A stretch of DNA of 19,129 bases, from contig CAYMUB010000029.1 of NCBI GenBank assembly GCA_964393545.1, positions 1 to 19,129 on the forward strand, read 5' to 3'. The translations under genes were made by a program, and so were the position numbers. This DNA is from CAYMUB01 sp964393545. GTDB lineage: Bacteria > Patescibacteriota > Microgenomatia > Daviesbacterales > UBA10151. Shown here piece by piece: positions 6,028-12,017 of the stretch (positions within the stretch are counted from its first letter, which is position 1; every line of letters starts with the position of its first letter). The notes below the pieces were generated by a model. That model was not told where the DNA came from. It saw only the letters and a program-made list of their open reading frames with translations, and made no database searches.

Positions 6028-6434
6028 CAGATGTGGCGTATATTACTTTGGATGAGGTTTTGGCAATTCATGATGATATGGTGGAACGGTATGGGGGGAG
6101 TTTTGGGATCAGGGATTTAGGGCTTATTCAATCTGCAATTGCCAGACCTCAAGCTACTTTTGGAGGTCAGGATCTATATCCAACAATGATTGATAAGGCA
6201 GCTGCACTCTTCCACTCATTAATTTTCAATCATGCGTTTGCTGACGGCAATAAAAGAACATCTCTAACTTCAACTGCAAGATTCTTACATCTTAATGGGT
6301 ATGAGCTCAAAGCAGATCAAGAAGAATTGATAGACTTTCCGCTTAAAGTTGAGAATAAGCATTTGGGTATTGAAGAAATTGCCAAATGGTTAAAATTACA
6401 CACTAAAAAAGTCAAAAGATCTAAAAAAATATAA
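6024..6434 (+). CDS. doc: Fic/Doc-family toxin (death-on-curing)
   Basis: A 136-residue Doc-type protein. The Fic motif is short and Doc-like: HAFADGNKR (70-78), with H70, F72, D74, N76, K77 and R78 visible. The preceding ITLDEVLAIHDDMVERYGG and LGLIQSAIARPQATFGG are typical of the family's N-terminus. Characterised Doc inactivates elongation factor EF-Tu by phosphorylation rather than AMPylation; that activity is assumed here from family membership. It is translated from an ATG that overlaps the antitoxin stop. The basic tail (HTKKVKRSKKI) is unremarkable. Confidence 0.92.
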   Translation: MTDVAYITLDEVLAIHDDMVERYGGSFGIRDLGLIQSAIARPQATFGGQDLYPTMIDKAAALFHSLIFNHAFADGNKRTSLTSTARFLHLNGYELKADQEELIDFPLKVENKHLGIEEIAKWLKLHTKKVKRSKKI

Positions 6435-6464
6435 CGTCAGATAGTCTATTTTCCACTAAGGTAT

Positions 6465-6493
6465 TTGAAAGAATCGATTAGCAATGATATAAT
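6465..6493 (+). promoter_or_regulatory. Promoter of the gene at 6504
   Basis: TTGAAA (6465-6470), 17-bp spacer, TATAAT (6488-6493) preceded by TGA, a near-consensus extended promoter. It ends 10 bases before ATG 6504, giving a 5' UTR of about three bases. Confidence 0.7.
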
Positions 6494-6503
6494 GCTATAG
6501 GAT

Positions 6504-7364
6504 ATGGAAGAAGAAGTTAGAAATTCAAAAAGAGGTGGTTCTCCAAAAGATCAACCTAGGCTTCTACGCAACCTAGCAAATCGTTATATGAAAATTCATA
6601 GTAGCGAGGAGGCCAAACCTTTTGGTCTATATTTGCCAAGCCAATATTATTATAGTGGTTTCCGTTGGGAAAACGGAGAAGGCGAATTTGATGAAAGATT
6701 CCCATATCTACATTTAGCATTAGCTGTTGATACCACTTTAGAGGCTGCTAAGAATTACTTAAGTAATAGATTATCTAGAAAAACTCCAGATACAATAAGG
6801 GAAGAGTACCAAAGGATAGTAAGGTTTGCAATTAATGGAGTACATATTATGGCTTCGGTTCTAGAACTTATTCCCATAAAACATCTTGAACAATTTCCCG
6901 GAGAGGATCCTTCCTCAGTTGATCTTGCAGCAATTGCACGAAGATCTTATCCGTATTTTGTTGGAAAACTGGCAGGTCATGAAGGCGGAGTATCTCGACC
7001 GCTAGTACAATACCATTATCTACCGGATATTATCCAACAAAGTAGATATGAAGGTAATCGTGGTTTACTTGATAATTGGGTGTTAGATAGTGCTTCTCAT
7101 TCATTACCAATGTTTAAGCTTGAAGAAAGAAATCTAGGAAGAGTACTTATACCACAGAATTTTAACGAACTACATCATCATATGATCGATTATCTAAGAA
7201 AAGAAGGAAATTACCACCCAGAAGCATATTGTCCTGCTGTAAGTGTAAAAACGAATGAGGACAGCCTTGTTTTACCTGCAGTTTGGGAAAGTATGATTTT
7301 TGCTGCTGAAAAATGGCATTATGTTCATACAATTCCTAAGATGAGAGAGAAGATGGCTGCTTAA
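6504..7364 (+). CDS. Protein of unknown function, 286 residues
   Basis: I do not recognise this protein. It has no signal peptide or membrane segment and is mixed helical. Recognisable stretches are FGLYLPSQYYYSGFRW (40-55), a helical part with DTTLEAAKNYLSNRLSRK (76-93), and a conserved-looking NELHHHMIDYLRKEG near residue 220, followed by a tail rich in aromatics. The HHH cluster and scattered aromatic residues could belong to an enzyme, but no known catalytic motif is clear. It has its own strong promoter and no tight neighbours. Its last 29 bases overlap, convergently, a small coiled-coil ORF. Single-gene transcription between two toxin-antitoxin regions suggests an accessory gene. Confidence 0.75.
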   Translation: MEEEVRNSKRGGSPKDQPRLLRNLANRYMKIHSSEEAKPFGLYLPSQYYYSGFRWENGEGEFDERFPYLHLALAVDTTLEAAKNYLSNRLSRKTPDTIREEYQRIVRFAINGVHIMASVLELIPIKHLEQFPGEDPSSVDLAAIARRSYPYFVGKLAGHEGGVSRPLVQYHYLPDIIQQSRYEGNRGLLDNWVLDSASHSLPMFKLEERNLGRVLIPQNFNELHHHMIDYLRKEGNYHPEAYCPAVSVKTNEDSLVLPAVWESMIFAAEKWHYVHTIPKMREKMAA

Positions 7365-7485
7365 AAAATACTCTATCTAGTCTCACTTCTACAGTTTCTA
7401 ATCTGTTCTCCACTGTTTCAAGCCTTTTGTTTACACCACTAAAACCTTGTTCTACTTCCTTTCTTAATTCTTTAATGTTTGCCAC
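7336..7485 (-). CDS. Small coiled-coil ORF, possibly a gene remnant
   Basis: A 49-codon frame from GTG 7485 to TAG 7336. The translation contains IKELRKEVEQGFSGVNKRL, then two near-repeats of LETVENR / LETVEVRLDRV, a clear heptad pattern of a coiled coil. The reading frame continues over the 3' end of the 6504 gene as a short unstructured tail. Similar VNxRLxxVExRLD proteins are usually longer, so this may be a truncated or decayed copy. It fills the otherwise empty stretch between 7365 and 7529. The upstream palindrome ACTTATAAGT (7488-7497) may be part of a promoter, but its spacing to the GTG is poor. Confidence 0.45.
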   Translation of the reverse strand: MANIKELRKEVEQGFSGVNKRLETVENRLETVEVRLDRVFFKQPSSLSS

Positions 7486-7529
7486 TACTTATAAGTGGAG
7501 TGTCAATCAAGACAAAACAAGTCAAACTA

Positions 7530-7538
7530 TGTTAATAT
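7530..7538 (+). promoter_or_regulatory. Extended -10 promoter of pyrD (leaderless)
   Basis: TGTTAATAT ends exactly six bases before ATG 7545. This spacing also supports ATG 7545 over the in-frame TTG at 7539. No Shine-Dalgarno sequence and no clear -35 are present. Confidence 0.6.
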
Positions 7539-7544
7539 TTGGGT

Positions 7545-8612
7545 ATGAGACAGACTCCTTTTTATGATCCTAATAAAAGCTATGATGAAAATTATGATAA
7601 AGGACCATTTGGAGGATTTGCAGATGGTAAAGTTTTTCAACAATCAGGCAAACCTCAACATGATTTTTTAGGCCAAAAAGTCTATCTGCCACTGGGAATT
7701 CCAGCAGGCCCTTTAATTAATTCCAACTTTTGCAAAGGTGCATATGATCAAGGTTTTGATATTTGTGTTTATAAAACAGTCAGAAGTTCAAACTTCCCTT
7801 GTCATCCCTTCCCTAATGTTTTAGCAGTTAAAGTAGATGGGGATTTAACTTTAGAAAAAGCCCAGGGGAGACTCGTGGCAGATAATAACTACACAGAGCC
7901 CTTAAATATTACAAACTCTTTTGGAGTGCCTTCTAAAGATCCAGCTGTTTGGCAAGAAGATGTTAAAAAAGCTATCTCATATGCAGGTAAAGGCCAGGTG
8001 TTAGTATTAAGTTTTATGGGTACTGTCAGAGAAAATCAAACACCAGAAGAGTTCGTAGCGGATTATGCTTTGGCAGCAAAATTGTCTTATGAAACCAGAG
8101 CCAAAATATTGGAAACTAATTTATCCTGTCCAAATATAGGGAATGAGGGTTTAGTTTGCTACAACCTGGAGATGACAGAAAAAGTCTGTCAGGCAATCAG
8201 GAAAGAGATTGGGGATACACCACTGGTACTCAAAGTAGGTTATTACAAATCTGATGAAGATATTAAAAAGTTGGTAGAAATTGCTGCAAAATATGCCCAA
8301 GCTATTTCTGCAATTAATACTATTCAAACAGAGGTGGTAGATAAAGATGGAAATCAAGCCTTGCCTGGTAAAAATAGACTAAGATCAGGTGTTTGTGGGG
8401 CTGCTATTAAATGGGCAGGATTGGATATGGTCAAGCGTTTTAAAAAAGCGATTAATGAGGCAGGGGTAGATTTAAAAATTGATGGAGTAGGTGGAGTGAC
8501 AAAATCTGATGATTATTTTGAATATAAAATGGTAGGTGCAGATGCTGTGATGACTGCAACTGGTGCAATGTGGAATCCATATTTAGCTCAGGAAATTAAA
8601 AAATTGATATAA
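7545..8612 (+). CDS. pyrD: Dihydroorotate dehydrogenase
   Basis: A 355-residue flavoprotein of the dihydroorotate dehydrogenase family, which oxidises dihydroorotate to orotate in UMP synthesis. Visible features are LPLGIPAGPLINS near the N-terminus, VYKTVRSS, ITNSFGVPS, and ETNLSCPN (about 190-197), whose Cys is the catalytic base of class 1 enzymes (class 2 has Ser). LVLKVGYY, AINTIQTE, the glycine-rich IDGVGGV and MVGADAVMTATGAMW complete the FMN and phosphate sites. The electron acceptor cannot be told from the sequence. pyrE and pyrF, the next two pathway steps, are 0.8 kb downstream on the other strand. Its last 16 codons recur, diverged, at 9335-9388, beyond a toxin-antitoxin pair. Confidence 0.9.
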   Translation: MRQTPFYDPNKSYDENYDKGPFGGFADGKVFQQSGKPQHDFLGQKVYLPLGIPAGPLINSNFCKGAYDQGFDICVYKTVRSSNFPCHPFPNVLAVKVDGDLTLEKAQGRLVADNNYTEPLNITNSFGVPSKDPAVWQEDVKKAISYAGKGQVLVLSFMGTVRENQTPEEFVADYALAAKLSYETRAKILETNLSCPNIGNEGLVCYNLEMTEKVCQAIRKEIGDTPLVLKVGYYKSDEDIKKLVEIAAKYAQAISAINTIQTEVVDKDGNQALPGKNRLRSGVCGAAIKWAGLDMVKRFKKAINEAGVDLKIDGVGGVTKSDDYFEYKMVGADAVMTATGAMWNPYLAQEIKKLI

Positions 8613-8628
8613 TTTAGCAATTTTACTA

Positions 8629-8657
8629 TTGACAAAGTGTACATTAGGTGATAGTAT
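8629..8657 (+). promoter_or_regulatory. Promoter of the Phd/PIN toxin-antitoxin pair
   Basis: TTGACA (8629-8634), 17-bp spacer, TAGTAT (8652-8657) preceded by TGA. It ends exactly six bases before ATG 8664. It starts 17 bases after the pyrD stop, so the pair is independently transcribed. Confidence 0.7.
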
Positions 8658-8663
8658 GAAAGT

Positions 8664-8951
8664 ATGAGTACTATTAGAGTTTCAGCTACATCTGCCAGGA
8701 ATAATTTTTTTGAGCTTTTGAACCAGGTTGCATTGGGAACACAAGTGATTATTGAAAGAGATGCCAAAGAAGTGGCAATTCTTTCTCCAAAAAAACAGAC
8801 AGTTGATTGGGTAGCATTAAAAAAGACATCACAAGCTACTCACGGAATTTTAAAGGATTACGATCCCAAAAGAGATAATCCTTTTTACGGAAAAAGAGCA
8901 TGGCCTAACTTGGGCAAATGGGACAAAGGTTTAAAATTTAAAAAGAAATGA
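8664..8951 (+). CDS. Phd/YefM-family antitoxin
   Basis: A 95-residue antitoxin. The N-terminal Phd/YefM domain is clear: IRVSATSARNNFFELLNQV, then VIIERDAKEVAILSPKK (about residues 4-44). Residues 45-95 are basic and low in hydrophobics, and probably become ordered on toxin binding. It overlaps the PIN gene by four bases (ATGA). Family members repress their own operon. The pair lies between the intact pyrD and a displaced pyrD 3' end, which suggests that it arrived by insertion at the end of pyrD. Confidence 0.88.
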   Translation: MSTIRVSATSARNNFFELLNQVALGTQVIIERDAKEVAILSPKKQTVDWVALKKTSQATHGILKDYDPKRDNPFYGKRAWPNLGKWDKGLKFKKK

Positions 8952-9331
8952 AACTCGTGATAGATACCAGTGTTTTAATTGATCATTTGCGAGGCGGTAA
9001 CATTTGGAAAAAGGTTGTAGCTGAGAGCGAAGAAGATTTAAAACTTTTTGTACCGACAATAGTAATTTTTGAATTATTTTCAGGCCAAAGTACTCATGAT
9101 CCTTCTATAGTTGTTAAAATCTATCAGCTTTTACATAATTTCCAGAAAGTAGAACTGGATGAAAACATAGCCAAAATCGCAGGTGGGCTTTTCCGTGATG
9201 CAAAACATCGTATTCAAGTATCTGATTATATTATTGCTGCTTCGGCCTTATCGGTAAATGCTACAGTGCTAACTCTTAATAATAAGCATTTTGAACAAAT
9301 TCCGCATCTCTCTATATACCCGCTCCTATAA
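8948..9331 (+). CDS. vapC: PIN-domain toxin (VapC type)
   Basis: A 127-residue PIN-domain ribonuclease. Active-site acidic residues are D6 (VIDTSVLIDHLR), E42 (IFELFSG) and D93 (VSDYIIAASA). The last site has the Asn version TLNNKHF (109-115), common in this subfamily. Translation is coupled to the Phd-type antitoxin by ATGA. It shares little sequence with the PIN toxin at 270-662 beyond the active site, so the two are not recent duplicates. Three bases after its stop begins a remnant of pyrD. Confidence 0.92.
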   Translation: MKLVIDTSVLIDHLRGGNIWKKVVAESEEDLKLFVPTIVIFELFSGQSTHDPSIVVKIYQLLHNFQKVELDENIAKIAGGLFRDAKHRIQVSDYIIAASALSVNATVLTLNNKHFEQIPHLSIYPLL

Positions 9332-9334
9332 TTT

Positions 9335-9388
9335 GGTGTGATGTGCAATCCAAATTTAGCAAACGAAATTAAGGCTGCCAAGAGGTAG
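9335..9388 (+). pseudogene. Displaced second copy of the pyrD 3' end
   Basis: It translates as GVMCNPNLANEIKAAKR then TAG, against GAMWNPYLAQEIKKLI at the end of the intact pyrD. Over 37 bases (8562-8598 against 9335-9371) 30 are identical with no gap. The copy has no start codon or body and lies just after the PIN toxin gene. Its end overlaps the 3' end of pyrE on the other strand by about 20 bases. The simplest reading is that pyrD once ended here, converging with pyrE, and that the toxin-antitoxin DNA came in at the pyrD terminus bringing or copying a replacement end. Confidence 0.75.
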
Positions 9389-9998
9389 GATTTTTAGTCC
9401 ACTGCAAAATTAATTCTTTTTCTTTAGAATTTATCTTACCTAAACTGATAGCTTCTTCCACCACATCTGCAAAGTTAGTCAGGGATATCAGTTTTAACTT
9501 ATTTTCTTTAAAATTGTCATCAGCTTTTTGCATGCCATAAGTAATAATGGCAAAAACATAAGAAATTTCCCCTCCTGCTGCTCTTACAGCTCGTACACTA
9601 TTTATGGCACTTTCCCCGGTTGAAATTAAATCCTCAATCACTATAGCTTTTTGATCCTTTTTAACTATTCCTTCCATTAAATTCTCTTTACCATGATCTT
9701 TAGCTTTACCCCTCACGTACACCATAGGTAGATTAAGCTTATCTGCAATCCAGGCTGCATGAGGAATTCCGGCTGTGGCAGTACCAGCTACTACATCAAA
9801 TCTAACTCCTGATTTATGAATTGCATCAATATAAAAATCTCTAATTTGTCTGCGTTTAGTAGGATAAGCCATCAACACTCTACAGTCTGTATAAACCGGG
9901 CTTAAAATTCCTGAAGCATATCTAAATGGTTTTTTAGAATTTAAAGTAACAGCATTTAGCTCAAGAAGGATTTTTGCAACAGTTTTCGATATATTCAT
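9369..9998 (-). CDS. pyrE: Orotate phosphoribosyltransferase
   Basis: A 209-residue type I phosphoribosyltransferase that makes orotidine 5'-phosphate from orotate and PRPP. The PRPP-binding signature is AIVIEDLISTGESAI (118-132). The catalytic flexible loop is RGKAKDHGK (96-104), and FRYASGILSPVYTDCR (25-40) is the usual N-terminal substrate region. It follows pyrF with a one-base gap, an operon in pathway-reverse order. No Shine-Dalgarno sequence precedes it. Its 3' end overlaps the displaced pyrD remnant convergently. Confidence 0.95.
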   Translation of the reverse strand: MNISKTVAKILLELNAVTLNSKKPFRYASGILSPVYTDCRVLMAYPTKRRQIRDFYIDAIHKSGVRFDVVAGTATAGIPHAAWIADKLNLPMVYVRGKAKDHGKENLMEGIVKKDQKAIVIEDLISTGESAINSVRAVRAAGGEISYVFAIITYGMQKADDNFKENKLKLISLTNFADVVEEAISLGKINSKEKELILQWTKNPTSWQP

Positions 9999-9999
9999 T

Positions 10000-10731
10000 T
10001 TATAAAAAGTCTACTATTTCCTGGTGTAATTTTAAAGTGGCTTCCCTGGGGTTATCTGCAAAAATAATTCCTCTAGAAGAGTTGATTATCACACCCTGCT
10101 TGTTGCTATCTAGCCCATTTTCAAGACTGGCTTTTAAATCTCCACCCTGAGCACCAATTCCTGGAATAAGGATTGGCATATCTCCCACAATTTCCCTCAC
10201 CTTTTTTAACTCTTCTGGATATGTTGCCCCTACTACCACCCCGCAGTTGTTATTCTTATTCCAGTCTTTAACATGTTCTGCTACTAACTGATATAAAGGT
10301 TTTCCGTCAACAATTAGATCCTGGAATTCTCCTGCTCCCTGGTTTGAGGTTTTTACCAGAATAATAATCCCTTTTCCTTTTCTATCTAAAAAAGGCTGTA
10401 AAGATTCTGATCCTAAATATGGGTGGACAGTGACAGCATCAACCCCCAAGTCATCAAAAATAGCCTTAACATAAGCTTCATTGCTGTTACCAATATCTCC
10501 TCTTTTAGCATCTAAAATTATTGGAATATCAGGATAAGTAGTTTGTATATAACTGACGGTTTTTTGCAAGTCCGCTTCTTTATAAAAAGCTGCGTTTGGC
10601 TTGTAAGTACAGACTAAATCAGAGGTTTGATCAATAATGGTTTTATCAAATTCAAAGCTGCCCTTATCCAGTCCCACACAAACAAATTTGTCTTCATTCC
10701 ATTTATTTTTTAATTTATCCAGAAAGTCCAC
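10000..10731 (-). CDS. pyrF: Orotidine 5'-phosphate decarboxylase
   Basis: A 243-residue enzyme that converts OMP to UMP. The catalytic motif is ILDAKRGDIGN (72-82), the Asp-x-Lys-x-x-Asp core. The GN that follows and the length fit the type 2 PyrF subfamily. CVGLDKG (18-24), YKPNAAFY (43-50), TVHPYLG and LIPGIGAQGGD (about 188-198) build the substrate barrel. The start is GTG 10731, six bases after an extended -10 (TGGTATATT), so the transcript is probably leaderless. Divergent from mreC, sharing a palindromic promoter region. Confidence 0.95.
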   Translation of the reverse strand: MDFLDKLKNKWNEDKFVCVGLDKGSFEFDKTIIDQTSDLVCTYKPNAAFYKEADLQKTVSYIQTTYPDIPIILDAKRGDIGNSNEAYVKAIFDDLGVDAVTVHPYLGSESLQPFLDRKGKGIIILVKTSNQGAGEFQDLIVDGKPLYQLVAEHVKDWNKNNNCGVVVGATYPEELKKVREIVGDMPILIPGIGAQGGDLKASLENGLDSNKQGVIINSSRGIIFADNPREATLKLHQEIVDFL

Positions 10732-10734
10732 GCA

Positions 10735-10764
10735 GACAATATACCATACCTGTGATATATTGTC
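10735..10764. promoter_or_regulatory. Palindromic divergent promoter of pyrF and mreC
   Basis: GACAATATA (10735-10743) and its exact reverse complement TATATTGTC (10756-10764) flank 12 bp. Each arm contains a -10. For pyrF (minus), TGGTATATT spans 10738-10746, six bases before GTG 10731. For mreC (plus), TGATATATT spans 10753-10761, nine bases before ATG 10771. The two promoters lie practically back to back, so RNA polymerase binding should be mutually exclusive. The arms could also be a regulator site. Confidence 0.6.
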
Positions 10765-10770
10765 TTTTCA

Positions 10771-11559
10771 ATGGATAGAGTAATCCCTAATCTCAAATTA
10801 TTATTAATCCTCATACTCTTAAGTATAGTAATTTTTATCTTAGATATTCTGCATTTACTAACCATACCCAAACAGATGGTTTTTTATATAACTAACCCAA
10901 TTTCTTTTGGAATTTACAACACCAACAAAAATATTGGCAGACAATTTTATTTTGTCTTCCAGGCCCGTTTTGCAGCCCAGGAAAACAAAGCTTTGAAAGA
11001 ACAAATTGGACAACTGTTATCTGAAAATGCATCTTTGCGTAAAAAATTGGCAGAAAATTTAAGTCTTCTATCTCAAGAAAGATATCTGGATCCTCTGACA
11101 TATAATCTAGTTTCTGCTCACCCAATTGGAATGGGCAGATTTTTAAAAATTGATAAGGGTCTATCTGATGGATTAGTATTGGGCCAGGCTGTTGTTTTTA
11201 ATGATAATTATATTGGTAAGATTGTCCAAATATCTGAAAAGTCAGCCTATATTTTACTTACTTCTGATCCTGATTCTAAAGTAGCAGCTTTTTCTCAAGG
11301 TATAGAGGGAAAGGCCAAAGGGGTTTTACTGGGTCAGTTTGGTAATGATATTTTAATGGACAAGATATTACATGAGGAGAAAATTAAAGTAGGTGACTTA
11401 GTCTATTCAGAAGGAACAGAAGGATTTTTGCCCAGGGGATTAATCTTAGGTAAGGTTGCTCAGGTAATGGAACGGGAAAATGAAGTTTTCAAGCAAGCTA
11501 AAATCCAGCTTAATTTTGATATTAGAGATTTGGAACTAGTGTTTGTGATTAAAGAATAA
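10771..11559 (+). CDS. mreC: Rod-shape-determining protein MreC
   Basis: A 262-residue MreC, the extracytoplasmic scaffold that contacts PBP2. It has one N-terminal membrane helix (about 8-30) and a coiled coil (about 65-103, with QENKALKEQIGQLLSENASL). Two beta domains follow, with the family's VSAHPIGMGRFLKIDKGLSDGL (114-135) and GVLLGQFGNDILMDKI (184-199), and VGDLVYSEGTEGFLPRGLILGKV (207-229). It heads an operon with mreD (2-bp gap) and mrdA. The start is 9 bases after an extended -10. Confidence 0.95.
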   Translation: MDRVIPNLKLLLILILLSIVIFILDILHLLTIPKQMVFYITNPISFGIYNTNKNIGRQFYFVFQARFAAQENKALKEQIGQLLSENASLRKKLAENLSLLSQERYLDPLTYNLVSAHPIGMGRFLKIDKGLSDGLVLGQAVVFNDNYIGKIVQISEKSAYILLTSDPDSKVAAFSQGIEGKAKGVLLGQFGNDILMDKILHEEKIKVGDLVYSEGTEGFLPRGLILGKVAQVMERENEVFKQAKIQLNFDIRDLELVFVIKE

Positions 11560-11561
11560 CC

Positions 11562-12008
11562 ATGAAGACTTTGATCGCTATGTTAATTATCTGTTCTCTT
11601 ATTCAGTATACAATTTTACCCATTGATTTAGTTTTAATTATTTTAATCTGCAGAAGCTATCTAAAATCAGATAAAAATAATCTGTTGCTGGCGTTTTCTT
11701 TTGGACTACTTAATGGACTTTTAAATATTTCTACATTAGGATTGACTAGTTTAATCTATTTATTTTTGGTTGCAATAACAGAAAGTTTATCTAGATCAAG
11801 ACTGGCTGGAAATTTGTTATTAATTGTGCCTTTAAGTTTAGTTTTTTTGACTATAAACCAATTAGTGATATCAGTTTATCTTCACCAGTATTTAGAATTA
11901 TTCCCCAAAATATTAATAGAATCATTACTTTCTTTGCCTGTTTTATATTTTGTTAGACTTTGGGAAGAAAGATTTATTGTCAGAAAAGACATAAAACTAA
12001 GAGTTTAA
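11562..12008 (+). CDS. mreD: Rod-shape-determining membrane protein MreD
   Basis: A 148-residue, strongly hydrophobic protein with about five membrane helices and a short basic C-terminus (FIVRKDIKLRV). Sequence alone is weak evidence because MreD diverges fast. However, size, topology and position two bases after mreC and ten bases before the PBP2 gene make the assignment firm. MreD is an inner-membrane part of the elongasome. No Shine-Dalgarno sequence precedes the ATG, so translation probably relies on coupling with mreC. Confidence 0.85.
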   Translation: MKTLIAMLIICSLIQYTILPIDLVLIILICRSYLKSDKNNLLLAFSFGLLNGLLNISTLGLTSLIYLFLVAITESLSRSRLAGNLLLIVPLSLVFLTINQLVISVYLHQYLELFPKILIESLLSLPVLYFVRLWEERFIVRKDIKLRV

Positions 12009-12017
12009 AAATTTTAC

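Noticed and set aside
6435..6464. Rho-independent terminators behind doc and other 3' ends
   Set aside because: No GC-rich stem followed by a T-run was found behind doc, mreB, the CheD-like gene or the DUF5615 gene.
7488..7497. ACTTATAAGT palindrome as a promoter or terminator
   Set aside because: The spacing to the GTG at 7485 is too short for the local promoter pattern, and there is no T-run, so it is left unassigned.
8608..9334. TATAATTT at 8608-8615 and 9327-9334 as a target-site duplication of the toxin-antitoxin insertion
   Set aside because: Eight AT-only bases are easily matched by chance, and each overlaps a stop codon context. The pyrD end duplication is the stronger footprint.
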